Assembly: GCA_964551035.1 (NCBI GenBank)
Contig: CAZKBK010000019.1
Span: 25,115-89,114 of the forward strand
Direction: 5' to 3'
Length of the DNA stretch: 64,000 nt
From: Chryseosolibacter sp964551035
Lineage (GTDB): Bacteria; Bacteroidota; Bacteroidia; Cytophagales; Cyclobacteriaceae
The notes below the pieces were generated by a model that had not been told where the DNA came from, searched no databases, and worked only from the letters and a program-made list of their open reading frames with translations. This document shows, in pieces, positions 54,429-63,012 of the stretch. Each line of letters starts with the position of its first letter. The stretch's first letter is position 1. The translations under genes were made by a program, and so were the position numbers.

Positions 54429-55511
54429 ATGAAAAGAACATTCACACTACTGTCGTCGGTGCTGCTCACCTTTGTGTTGGGCACCGATGGGATTGCACAG
54501 GTAACGACGCCACGGGCGGCAAGTCCGGCGGCTACCGTTTCTCAGACGATCGGAATTTCAACGGCTACTGTAGCGTATTCACGACCTTCCGTGCGCGAAA
54601 GAAAAATATGGGGCGCCCTCGTCCCGTTTGGCTGGAACAAACAGGCCTTCGGCAACGGCAATTCGGCGCCGTGGCGCGCGGGCGCAAACGAGAACACCGT
54701 CGTCACATTCTCGCACGCGGTGAAGGTGGAAGGCACCGAAGTGCCCGCCGGCACGTACGGCTTGTTCTTCGTGATCAACGAGGACAACAGCGGCGAGGTG
54801 ATCCTCTCCAAAGACCATCGCTCATGGGGAAGCTTCTTTTATGAATCCGCCAATGACCAGCTCCGCGCCAAGATCCGGTTGCGCGAACATCCGCACACGG
54901 AAATGCTCACCTTTGAATTCATCAACCTGACACGCAACACCGCCGAACTGGTACTTAACTGGGAGAAGAAACAATTCCCCGTAAAGCTTGAATTCGCCGT
55001 GGACGACATCGTGATGGCCAACGCAGCGGAAGAACTTAAGGGGCCCGCCGGCTTCAATGCGATGGGCTTCATCAGCGCGGCCAACTACGCGCTCGCCAAC
55101 AAAGTCAACCAGGAAAAAGCCCTCGAATGGATCGACCGTGCGCTGGCGACCAACAATACCTTCGCGGCCAAGCGTGTCAAGGCGGGACTGCTGCAACAAA
55201 CAGGCAAGACCGCCGAAGGCGAAAAGATCATGGAAGGAGCGATAGCCACGGCAACGGTGGTGGAACTGAACGTCTACGGATACCAGTTGCTCAACCAGGG
55301 AAACCACGACGAGGCTATCCGGATCTTCACCTTGAATACAACCCGTCACCCCAAGGATCCGAACGTATGGGACAGTCTTGGTGAAGGGTACGCCATCAAA
55401 GGCGACAAGGAGAATGCTATCAAGAACTTTAAGAAATCACTGAGCCTGAACCCGCCGGACAACGTAAGGGCCAATTCTGAAAAATACCTGAAGCAATTTG
55501 GGGCAATGTAG
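54429..55511 (+). CDS. DUF2911 protein with TPR repeats, exported
   Basis: A 360-residue exported protein (signal peptide ending GTDGIAQ). The DUF2911 domain covers about 30-200 (VAYSRPSVRERKIWG, APWRAGANENTVVTFS, PAGTYGLFFV), and the C-terminal part has about three tetratricopeptide repeats (WDSLGEGYAIKGDKENAIKN). Function unknown; the family is common in Bacteroidota and the TPR tail suggests protein binding. It has a long repeat-filled upstream region and a terminator downstream. Confidence 0.92.
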   Translation: MKRTFTLLSSVLLTFVLGTDGIAQVTTPRAASPAATVSQTIGISTATVAYSRPSVRERKIWGALVPFGWNKQAFGNGNSAPWRAGANENTVVTFSHAVKVEGTEVPAGTYGLFFVINEDNSGEVILSKDHRSWGSFFYESANDQLRAKIRLREHPHTEMLTFEFINLTRNTAELVLNWEKKQFPVKLEFAVDDIVMANAAEELKGPAGFNAMGFISAANYALANKVNQEKALEWIDRALATNNTFAAKRVKAGLLQQTGKTAEGEKIMEGAIATATVVELNVYGYQLLNQGNHDEAIRIFTLNTTRHPKDPNVWDSLGEGYAIKGDKENAIKNFKKSLSLNPPDNVRANSEKYLKQFGAM

Positions 55512-55526
55512 GAGACCAAACCTTAG

Positions 55527-55548
55527 GCCCGCTCCGCGAGGAACGGGC
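55527..55548. terminator. Bidirectional hairpin between convergent genes
   Basis: GCCCGCTCC (55527-55535) and GGAACGGGC (55540-55548) pair at eight of nine positions around a GCGA loop. It follows the DUF2911 gene and precedes the end of the minus-strand gene at 55582, so it may stop both. Confidence 0.65.
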
Positions 55549-55581
55549 TTAAGATTTGACTAACCTCAAAGACGTGGCACC

Positions 55582-55878
55582 TCAGGCACCTTCCATCGAG
55601 TCGTGTCCCTCCAGCTTGACGAGCTTGTTGTAGATGCCCAAAAGGAGAAAGGGCGCTGCCCACTGTCCGACAAAAAGTGCAAGGTGATCCTGCTTGAAAA
55701 GTTTCAACGTCAGCGATGACGCCATCGCCGTTACCGACGCCCACAAGAACGTATCCGACGGCAGCTTTGCCGTTTGTTCCTCGATAGTCTTCGCAACGAC
55801 CCCTTCCCGCTTTTGCGGATTAAAGTTTTCAGCTTTGCGCTTTGCCTCATGCGCCATGGTTTTTACATCAGTTGCCAT
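55582..55878 (-). CDS. Small membrane protein, 98 aa
   Basis: A 98-residue protein: a polar, charged N-terminal 45 residues, then two hydrophobic helices (TFLWASVTAMASSLTLKLF and ALFVGQWAAPFLLLGIYNKL). No motif is recognised, but proteins of this layout are conserved in Cytophagales. It ends near a shared terminator. Confidence 0.7.
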   Translation of the reverse strand: MATDVKTMAHEAKRKAENFNPQKREGVVAKTIEEQTAKLPSDTFLWASVTAMASSLTLKLFKQDHLALFVGQWAAPFLLLGIYNKLVKLEGHDSMEGA

Positions 55879-56039
55879 AGTGTAATTTGTTTAAATGGAT
55901 GTATTTCCTGCAACGTCTGAAACCCCGAAAGCAAAACAACCGGCGTCAAACAGCCTTACTGACGGAGCGTTTCATCGCCATGAGGTGTAAAATTTTTGTA
56001 CCCTTTTAAAAAAAAACGGACGGGAAGCAGGCCGGTCTT

Positions 56040-56420
56040 TTAGTCAACCGGCGAGATGTTGCGTTGAAGCGAATCGAGTGTGGGCTTGTTCTTGTAGTAT
56101 TCCTCAAAGCGTTTTCTGTTCTTCCTGATGTTGGCCCTCACAGCTCTCGGAAGCGTGGTCTTTCCGCCAGGTTGGGGGCAATCCCACTCCTCGATAAGGT
56201 CGGCGCTCTTTACGGCCCTCGGCTTTGGCCGGTCGGTCCGCGTACTCCGCTCCCGCTCGCGTGCCGACGCCGCCAGCGACCGCTGGTAGGCGCGCATATA
56301 GTTCGAAGGCCGCTTGTTCAGTTTAACCGTCTTGCGTTTGGGACAGCCCATTTCATTCACCCGGCAGGCGGAAAAGCTCAGGATCATGCCGATCAAAATG
56401 AGTCGCAATAACATCTTCAT
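56040..56420 (-). CDS. Small basic lipoprotein
   Basis: From the ATG at 56420 the product has 126 residues: a lipoprotein signal (LLRLILIGMILSFSAC), then a very basic region (KRKTVKLNKRPSNYMRAYQR onward) with many Arg and Lys. No family is recognised. The frame extends upstream to 56531, but the extension is charged and does not fit a signal, so the shorter form is preferred. A nine-A tract (nine T on the minus strand) follows the stop by about 30 bp and may help termination. Confidence 0.7.
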   Translation of the reverse strand: MKMLLRLILIGMILSFSACRVNEMGCPKRKTVKLNKRPSNYMRAYQRSLAASARERERSTRTDRPKPRAVKSADLIEEWDCPQPGGKTTLPRAVRANIRKNRKRFEEYYKNKPTLDSLQRNISPVD

Positions 56421-56566
56421 TCCGGGTAGACGGCGATAAAACTTATACCATGGTAATTTAGGGCTTATTGACCTAACGGGCCAGCAGCGTTGGAAGTATT
56501 TTTCCCCGCGTTTTTCCAATGTCGTCGGCATTGCTTTTTAACTGATTCTCGGCTAATGGGAATACT

Positions 56567-57805
56567 ATGTCAGAGAGGAAACAGCCATACCGCGGAAAAA
56601 GACTGATACAGACCCTTGCGATCATCGTGGTCGTGGTCGCTGTGGTGCGCATCGCGCTTCCCTACGTCGTGTTGCACTTTGCCAACAAATCCCTGGCCCA
56701 ACTCGACGGCTATCGGGGACACATTGAAGACATCGACCTGGCTTTGATCCGCGGCGCCTACAAGATCGACAGCATCTACATCCACAAGGTCGACAGCGCC
56801 ACGCAAAAAGAAACGCCGTTCTTTGCCGCTTCGCTCATCGACCTGTCGGTGGAATGGCGGTCACTCTTCAAGGGCTCACTCGTCGGTGAGCTGAAGTTTA
56901 CCAACCCGGAGTTGCTGTTCACGCGCGACAAAGTCGAGCCGGACGATGTCCGGGAGGACTCGGTCACCTTCAAACAACTGCTCGAAGGTTTCATGCCCCT
57001 TAAGGTAAACCGATTTGAAGTCGCCAACGGCAAACTCCGCTATCGCGATGCCAACGTGGAACCGCCCGTAGACATCGCCCTTACCGAAGCCGACATCGTC
57101 GCGCTGAACCTGCGGAACAGCTACGATTCCGTCGGCGCCCTCCTCCCCTCCGACTTGCGCGCCAGCGCCAACGTCTATGGGGGTTCGCTGCGGCTGAACC
57201 TGAAGATGAACCCGCTGGCCGAAGTCCCCACCTTCGACCTGAATGCCGCCCTGGAAAACACCGACCTTACGCAGTTGAATGACTTCTTCCTGGCGTATGC
57301 CAAAGCCGACATCAGCAAGGGCACCTTCGGGCTCTACACGGAAATCGCGGCAAAGGATGGCGGCTTTAACGGCTATGTGAAACCGCTGCTGAAAGACGTA
57401 AAGGTGCTGGGCACGGAAGACCGCGACGATAATATCCTCAAGAAGGCATGGGAAGCCGTCCTCGGCTCCGTGGGCGAAGTCTTCGAAAACCAACCCCGCG
57501 ATCGTGTCGCCACGAAAATCCCCTTACAGGGCGAGGTGGAAAGTCCTGATGCCAACGTTTGGTATGCCATTCTCCAGGTCATGCAGAACGCGTTCATCCG
57601 CGCGCTGCAACCATCCATCGACCAGGAAATCAATATCGCCACCGTTGACCCTGCGCCCGTGGAGAAGGACAAGGCCATCGAAAAAGTCCTCTCCGGCGAC
57701 GACAACAAGTCCGACAAGAAGGAAGAAAGGGTCGAAGCCCGCAAGCAAAGACGCGAAGAACGCCGCGAGCGCCGGGAGGAAAGGCGGAGGGAGAAAGGGG
57801 AGTGA
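56567..57805 (+). CDS. DUF748 (AsmA-like) membrane-anchored protein
   Basis: A 412-residue protein with one N-terminal membrane helix (LIQTLAIIVVVVAVVRIALPYV) and a periplasmic domain rich in beta-strands (GHIEDIDLALIRGAYKIDSI), matching DUF748, a relative of AsmA-type bridge proteins. The last 45 residues are extremely charged (RREERRERREERRREKGE). AsmA-like proteins are linked to lipid transport between membranes in other phyla; this is only a family-level guess here. The stop codon abuts directly on the compound repeat tract. Confidence 0.85.
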   Translation: MSERKQPYRGKRLIQTLAIIVVVVAVVRIALPYVVLHFANKSLAQLDGYRGHIEDIDLALIRGAYKIDSIYIHKVDSATQKETPFFAASLIDLSVEWRSLFKGSLVGELKFTNPELLFTRDKVEPDDVREDSVTFKQLLEGFMPLKVNRFEVANGKLRYRDANVEPPVDIALTEADIVALNLRNSYDSVGALLPSDLRASANVYGGSLRLNLKMNPLAEVPTFDLNAALENTDLTQLNDFFLAYAKADISKGTFGLYTEIAAKDGGFNGYVKPLLKDVKVLGTEDRDDNILKKAWEAVLGSVGEVFENQPRDRVATKIPLQGEVESPDANVWYAILQVMQNAFIRALQPSIDQEINIATVDPAPVEKDKAIEKVLSGDDNKSDKKEERVEARKQRREERRERREERRREKGE

Positions 57806-58360
57806 GGAATTACGAGTTACGAATTACGAATGACGAATGACGAATGGGGAAGGGCGGGGTGGAATTGAAGCGTGGTCTTTGTGGATGGTGAAACGGTGAA
57901 TTGAGGTACGAGGTGAGAAGGACGAGGGACAAGGTACGAGTTACGAATTACGAATTACGAATGACGAATGGGGAAGGGCGGGGTGGAATTGAAGCGTGGT
58001 CTTTGTGGATGNNNNNNNNNNNNNNNNNNNNNNNNNNNNNNNNNNNNNNNNNNNNNNNNNNNNNNNNNNNNNNNNNNNNNNNNNNNNNNNNNNNNNNNNN
58101 NNNNNNNNNNNTGGTGAAACGGTGAATTGAGGTACGAGGTGAGAAGGACGAGGGACGAGGGACGAGTTACGAATTACGAATTACGAATGGGGAAGGGCGG
58201 GGTGGAATTGAAGCGTGGTCTTTGTGGATGGTGAAACGGTGAATTGAGGTACGAGGTGAGAAGGACGAGGGACGAGGGACGAGGGACGAGTTACGAATTA
58301 CGAATTACGAATTACGAATGGGGAAGGGCGGGGTGGAATTGAAGCGTGGTCTTTGGTGAA
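57806..58360. repeat. Compound repeat tract with four cores and a 100-N gap
   Basis: Four visible copies of the core AAGGGCGGGGTGGAATTGAA / GCGTGGTCTTTGTGGATGG / TGAAACGGTGAATTGAGG are separated by GAATTAC and GACGAGG heptads. Core spacing is 124 bp for copies 1-2 and 131 bp for copies 3-4, a difference of one 7-bp unit. The tract starts right after the DUF748 stop codon. The gap at 58012-58111 hides more sequence. Confidence 0.92.
58012..58111. other. Assembly gap, exactly 100 N
   Basis: Second run of exactly 100 N, again inside a compound repeat tract. Confidence 0.95.
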
Positions 58361-58504
58361 ACGGAACTTGACGGCCGAAGGCTAATGACCCGGGGGCCAA
58401 ACTAATCGACAACCAGACGGCCGACGCCCCGGCGACTGCACCCACACCACTGTAGCCTTGCAAAAGTTTACGAACCCGCCCGGCACATTCTTTTATCACG
58501 CGAT

Positions 58505-59251
58505 ATGATGATTGCGACGGAAGAGGAGAAAATTGAAGCCCTTGACTTCTATAGGGAATCCCTTGAGATCTTGTATGAGACGGGCGTGGACTTTATGCTG
58601 GGCGGGGCCTTTGCAACATTCCACTACACGGGGCTATATCGGGACACCAAAGACCTCGACGTCTTCTGTAAACCGGGAGACTACCCGGCGATCCTGAAAT
58701 ATTTCCAGCAAAAGGGGTACAGGACAGAGTTGACGGATGTGCGGTGGCTCGTGAAGATATTCCGGGGCGACTACTTCATCGACGTCATCTTCAACTCCGT
58801 CAACAACATCTGTACGGTCGACGACGCCTGGCTCAGCCACGCCAGCAAGGGCGAGTTTGCCGGGATACCGGTGAAATTTCTCGCCGCCGAAGACCTGATC
58901 TTTTGCAAGGTCTTCGTACAAAACCGCGAGCGGTTCGATGGCGCCGACATCAACCATGTCATGCTCCGCTATGGCGAGAAGCTGAACTGGAAAAGACTGC
59001 TCACCAAACTGGAGCCGCACTGGCACCTGCTGCTCTGCCAGTTGATCAACTTTCAGTACGTGTACCCCTCAGACTTCCATGATATTATTCCCAAATGGCT
59101 GTTCGACGAATTGATCGACCGTGCGCGGGAGCAATACGATCTCCCACCGGCGGTGGAACGGGTATGCCGGGGGCCGGTCATCGACAACACCCAATACAGT
59201 GTTGACGTCAGGGAATGGAATTACAAATCGCTGACCATAAAAACCGTTTAG
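58505..59251 (+). CDS. Pol-beta-type nucleotidyltransferase
   Basis: A 248-residue protein of the nucleotidyltransferase superfamily. The active-site pattern is complete: GGA at 33-35 (MLGGAFATF), the pair Asp50/Asp52 in DLDVF and the third Asp93 in FIDVIFN. The rest is helical with no output domain. Substrates of such stand-alone enzymes range from proteins to tRNA and antibiotics; none can be chosen here. It ends 4 bp before the metallophosphoesterase gene, so the two form an operon. Confidence 0.85.
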   Translation: MMIATEEEKIEALDFYRESLEILYETGVDFMLGGAFATFHYTGLYRDTKDLDVFCKPGDYPAILKYFQQKGYRTELTDVRWLVKIFRGDYFIDVIFNSVNNICTVDDAWLSHASKGEFAGIPVKFLAAEDLIFCKVFVQNRERFDGADINHVMLRYGEKLNWKRLLTKLEPHWHLLLCQLINFQYVYPSDFHDIIPKWLFDELIDRAREQYDLPPAVERVCRGPVIDNTQYSVDVREWNYKSLTIKTV

Positions 59252-59255
59252 ACGC

Positions 59256-60020
59256 ATGCCTCAGGAAAATGTTATCAGGCGGATTGCCGCCGTGGGCGAC
59301 ATTCACATCCGCGAAAGCGACAAAGGCAAATGGGTGGAGTTTTTCAAGGAAGCGTCGACAAAAGGGGACGTCCTCGTGATTGCCGGCGACCTCACGGACA
59401 CCGGCGACGAGGGCGAAGCGCAGGTGCTGGCCGAGGAATTGCGGGCCTGTACCATCCCCGTTGTGGCGGTGCTCGGCAACCACGACTTCGAAAAAGGCCG
59501 GCACAAGCTCATCCGTTCCATCATCCAGAAGGAAAACATCCACGTGCTTGACGGCGAGGCCGTGATGATCGGCGACGTCGGGTTCGCGGGCGTGAAAGGC
59601 TTCGGCGGCGGATTCGACAACCACATGCTCTCGATGTTCGGAGAAGGCGCCATGAAATCCTTTGTCCAGGAAGCCGTGGACGAAGCCCTCCGCCTGGAAA
59701 GGGCGCTGGCAAGGCTGGACGCGGACCACGACCATGTGGAGAAAAAGGTCGTACTTATGCATTATTCACCCATCCGCGACACCATCGTTGGCGAACCCGA
59801 GCCCATTTATCCGTTCCTGGGCTGTTCGCGGCTCTCGGAACCCCTCGACCGCCGCCAGGTCCTCGCTGCTTTTCACGGCCACGCCCACGCCGGGTCACTC
59901 GAAGGCCGCACCAGCAATGGCGTCAGGGTCTTCAACGTGTCAAAACCGATCCTTATAAAAGCCGGGTATAAGTGTCCGTTTTACGTTTTTGAAGTCACCG
60001 ACGGAGAAGGGGAAAAATAG
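59256..60020 (+). CDS. Calcineurin-like metallophosphoesterase
   Basis: A 254-residue phosphoesterase with all metal-site motifs: GDIH (Asp15, His17), GDLTDTG (Asp45), GNHDFE (Asn75, His76), LMHYSP and HGHAHAG. No signal peptide, so it acts in the cytoplasm. Substrates may be phosphodiesters or nucleotides. Tight linkage with the nucleotidyltransferase gene upstream suggests that one enzyme adds a nucleotide group and the other removes it; this is inferred from position. Confidence 0.9.
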   Translation: MPQENVIRRIAAVGDIHIRESDKGKWVEFFKEASTKGDVLVIAGDLTDTGDEGEAQVLAEELRACTIPVVAVLGNHDFEKGRHKLIRSIIQKENIHVLDGEAVMIGDVGFAGVKGFGGGFDNHMLSMFGEGAMKSFVQEAVDEALRLERALARLDADHDHVEKKVVLMHYSPIRDTIVGEPEPIYPFLGCSRLSEPLDRRQVLAAFHGHAHAGSLEGRTSNGVRVFNVSKPILIKAGYKCPFYVFEVTDGEGEK

Positions 60021-60174
60021 CCGTTTTTGAGCCCATCCGGGCCGTGTTCGTCACGTGCAAGGGCAAAGCGATGAATCCCCCGTTTGAACCTACCAGAGGT
60101 AAGAATTCATCCTGAATTGTCGATTCTTGTTGCCCTAATTTCCCGTAATTGTCCCTCTAATCTGACGAACGACT

Positions 60175-60591
60175 ATGCCGGGAAAGATCGCGAACCTGTG
60201 GATTATTGACGACGACCCCATGGCGTCGTTTTATATCAAGAGGCTTGCCGAGTTGGGCGATCTCGCGGACATTATCACCATCTTCGACAAAGCGCGCGGA
60301 GCGGTGGAGTCACTCGCCCACCACAAGAAAAACACCGAACACCTCCCCGACGTCATCCTGCTCGACATCTACATGCCCGACATGGACGGCTGGGCCTTTC
60401 TCAACGAGTACGCGGCCGTCAGGGACCAACTCGCCAAACCGGTGAACATCTACGTGATCAGTTCGTCAAGCCACCTCAAAGACATCAACCGCGCCAACTC
60501 CATTCCCGATGTAAGGGCCTACATCCAAAAGCCGGTAACGAAGGAGAAGCTCAGGGAGATCGTGAAGCCTGGGGTTGTTTCCAGTTCGTAG
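60175..60591 (+). CDS. Single-domain response regulator
   Basis: A 138-residue CheY-like protein with the acidic pocket IIDDDP, the phospho-acceptor Asp in VILLDIYMPDMDG, the Ser/Thr position in YVISSSS and the conserved Lys in YIQKPVT. It has no output domain and acts through protein contacts. It follows the phosphoesterase gene by about 155 bp in the same direction. Kinase partner unknown. Confidence 0.92.
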   Translation: MPGKIANLWIIDDDPMASFYIKRLAELGDLADIITIFDKARGAVESLAHHKKNTEHLPDVILLDIYMPDMDGWAFLNEYAAVRDQLAKPVNIYVISSSSHLKDINRANSIPDVRAYIQKPVTKEKLREIVKPGVVSSS

Positions 60592-61251
60592 GATTGATTC
60601 CGAGGAAGCAAAGGGCGCAAAGCTTTACCGCAATGGCGCGAGGGCGCAAAGGACCGCGAAAGGGTTTTGGCTAACGTTAGCCCTTGGCTTTTAGCAGCCC
60701 CTTGGCCAAAGGCATCGTACCTCCCGCCCTGGCTAAAGCTTCAGCGGGCAAAGGGTCCCTTTCACCTCGTGCCTTGATCACCGTTCACCAGCCACAACGC
60801 CTACCCTTCAATTCAACCCCCCTTTCCCATTCGTAACTCGTAACCATGGCTGTCCGGGGAAAGTCCTCGCGTGACGTGTCAACTTTACTTGTCATCGTTC
60901 ACCTTGCCATCAACAAGCGCATTCCATAGCCCGCTCCAGGGCCGCGGGGCCCCGTCCCTACAGATTTGCCGCTGATTTTGATCCCTGCCTTTGCCGGCAG
61001 GCAGGCGCGCATGCCCCTGCCAGGCCGAAGATAAAAATATGCGTCAAATCTGCAGGGACTGTGGAGACTCAGGCGCGAACAGCGGGGTGCTATTTCAAAC
61101 TCAACCCAAATCGGCGATTCTGGTCTACGAGCAAAGTTTATATGTAAAATTCTAATTTTTGCCGGACAGTAACTCGTAACTCTCAATTTGCCATCAATTC
61201 CCTACCTTCACCCCGGTACGTTTTTTGACTTCTCATTGCAAACCAACGACA
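60592..61251. repeat. Repeat-rich 660-bp stretch
   Basis: No gene is supported. From 60600 it has a degenerate GCAAAGGGCGCAAAG-type repeat also seen at 62636; from about 60765 to 60846 a compound core in reverse orientation (GATCACCGTTCACCAGCCAC, ACGCCTACCCTTCAATTCAA, then CCCATTCGTAACTCG); then the inverted repeat described at 60954. Confidence 0.75.
60954..61059. repeat. Imperfect 19-bp inverted repeat around a hairpin
   Basis: GTCCCTACAGATTTGCCGC (60954-60972) pairs with GCGTCAAATCTGCAGGGAC (61041-61059) at 17 of 19 positions. The 68-bp interior holds a second hairpin, CCTGCC (60984-60989) with GGCAGG (60996-61001). It may be a small mobile-element-like structure or a folded RNA. Confidence 0.6.
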
Positions 61252-62052
61252 ATGAGCATACGGCCGGTTTTATGGATCTGTATTGTCGCCTTCGCCGGCT
61301 GTCACGACAGCTTTGAATTCAGTCCTTACCAGCTTTTTGACCGAACCGCCCCCAGGGACCTCAATGCACAAAACCTCGCAAAGCTCCTTTCGACGCCGCC
61401 CAAGAACGACACCATCACGATCGCGTTCATTGGCGATTCACAGCGGTTCTACGACGAGGTGGAACTTTTCGTCGACCGTGCCAACCGCATGCCGTCCATC
61501 GACTTCGTGCTCCTGACCGGTGATATCAGCGACTTTGGTCTACTGGAAGAATTTGAACTGATCCATGAGCGGCTGGAGAAGCTCACCGTTCCGTACCTGG
61601 CCGTTGTCGGCAACCACGACGTACTCGCCAGGGGTGGGGCGCTGTTCACAAGGATGTTCGGGCCCCTGAATTTCTCATTCACCTATGGTGGCGTCAAGTT
61701 CGTGATGCACAACACGAACTCGATGGAGTTTCCCGCGGGCAACGTTCCCGATATGGACTGGCTCAGCCTTGAACTCGTTCCGGAAGACGGCGTTGAACAT
61801 TTCCTTATGGTCTCGCATGTGCCGCCATACGACCTTGCCTTCGATGAAACCCTGGAGTTGCCGTACACCTCGTTGCTCAGCGAAACGCCCGGACTGCTGG
61901 CCTCCCTTCATGGCCACGTACACGACCACTACGACGGGTACCCGTACGGAGATGGCGTCCGGTATATCACGAGCTACGTCTTCAAGCAGCGCGCGTTTAT
62001 CCTTTTGAAGATCGTCGACGGCGAAATCATCAAACAAGAAATCCGTTACTGA
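61252..62052 (+). CDS. Metallophosphoesterase lipoprotein
   Basis: A 266-residue lipoprotein (lipobox AFAGC) with a calcineurin-like phosphoesterase domain: GDSQRF in place of the usual GDxH, LLTGDISDFG, VGNHDVLA, VSHVPP and LHGHVHDH. The first motif has Gln where many members have a metal-binding His. It sits in the periplasm or at a membrane surface. The next gene starts 2 bp after its stop. An upstream non-ATG start at 61225 is less likely. Confidence 0.88.
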   Translation: MSIRPVLWICIVAFAGCHDSFEFSPYQLFDRTAPRDLNAQNLAKLLSTPPKNDTITIAFIGDSQRFYDEVELFVDRANRMPSIDFVLLTGDISDFGLLEEFELIHERLEKLTVPYLAVVGNHDVLARGGALFTRMFGPLNFSFTYGGVKFVMHNTNSMEFPAGNVPDMDWLSLELVPEDGVEHFLMVSHVPPYDLAFDETLELPYTSLLSETPGLLASLHGHVHDHYDGYPYGDGVRYITSYVFKQRAFILLKIVDGEIIKQEIRY

Positions 62053-62054
62053 CC

Positions 62055-62630
62055 ATGGTCCGGTTGCTCACATGCATACTGTTGTTTTGGTCGCTGGCCA
62101 GCAAAGGACAAGAGAAGCAACCCATTGTCCCAGACTTCGCCACCCTGCAGTTTGCCGGAAGTATCGGCGTTGGCAGCGTCGGATTCGGCTATGAGGTGTT
62201 TGGCAACAACGTGAGGTTCAGCCTGCACTATGGCCGTGTTCCGGTGAGGCGCGGCGGAAACATTCACGTGTTTGCAGCAAAGATGGCGTACGTTCCGCTC
62301 ATTATCACCGCTTCCAGCCGCGCGGTAATCCATCCGCTCGACATCGGCCTCATGGCGTCCTGGCATGAGGGCGACGGCATCAAATCCCGGTGGCCGGAAT
62401 ACCAATACCCCCGCGGATACTACTGGTGGCATCCGTCCCTCCGCTTTCACCTGCTCACTGAAACCTCGATCCGGTACGACCTTCCCGGTGAGCAGGTGGT
62501 GAAATCCGTCACGGGCTATGTCGAACTCAATGCCAACGATCTCTACATCATCAGCTTTGCCCAGAACGCGGGCAGCGTTCGCCTCACCGATATCGTCAAG
62601 ACGGGCATCGGCATCCGGATCGGGTTTTAG
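62055..62630 (+). CDS. Probable small outer-membrane beta-barrel protein
   Basis: A 191-residue exported protein (signal peptide ending LASKGQ). The mature part alternates hydrophobic and polar residues in short strands (FAGSIGVGSVGFGYEVFG, VRFSLHYGRV) and ends in a strand with a terminal Phe (GIGIRIGF), the typical last strand of outer-membrane barrels. No family is recognised. It lies 2 bp after the phosphoesterase lipoprotein gene, so the two are co-transcribed and may work together. Confidence 0.75.
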   Translation: MVRLLTCILLFWSLASKGQEKQPIVPDFATLQFAGSIGVGSVGFGYEVFGNNVRFSLHYGRVPVRRGGNIHVFAAKMAYVPLIITASSRAVIHPLDIGLMASWHEGDGIKSRWPEYQYPRGYYWWHPSLRFHLLTETSIRYDLPGEQVVKSVTGYVELNANDLYIISFAQNAGSVRLTDIVKTGIGIRIGF

Positions 62631-63012
62631 TTCCAGGGAGATAAAGGACGCAATGCGCTACCGCAATGACGCGGTGAGCGCGAAGGATTCGCAGAAGGCA
62701 TATTTTTCGGAAGATGTTGTGTAAGTTTTTTGAATTTCGAGGTTTTGCTCGGCGTCTCCGGGAAGCAAAGGGCCAAAATGCTTATCGACTTGTCGCGGTG
62801 GACTCAAGGATTCGAAAAGGCATGCCTCTATTGATCTGCGAGCGCTTCTTTCTTACCGTCAAACTATTTGCCATTCGCCGCGTTCATGGCGACATTGCGG
62901 TCAAAAGCCCTGGAGCTTCCCCTTACTTCCATGGAACGTCAAAGCGGGAACTAATTTTGAATCATGGAATCCTGAACCCGAAACTTTGAATCCCTCAACC
63001 GACTATCACGCG
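62631..63012. other. 382-bp gap with a degenerate repeat
   Basis: The first 90 bp (GGACGCAATGCGCTACCGCA and following) resemble the GCAAAGGGCGCAAAG repeat at 60600. The rest shows nothing I can support. Confidence 0.5.

Noticed and set aside
57806..58360. CRISPR array
   Set aside because: The repeats are direct, but spacers are not unique; the units are 7-bp heptads and near-identical cores, and no cas gene is in the window.
60899..61186. 95-codon minus-strand frame
   Set aside because: It covers the inverted repeat 60954-61059 and has no recognisable features.
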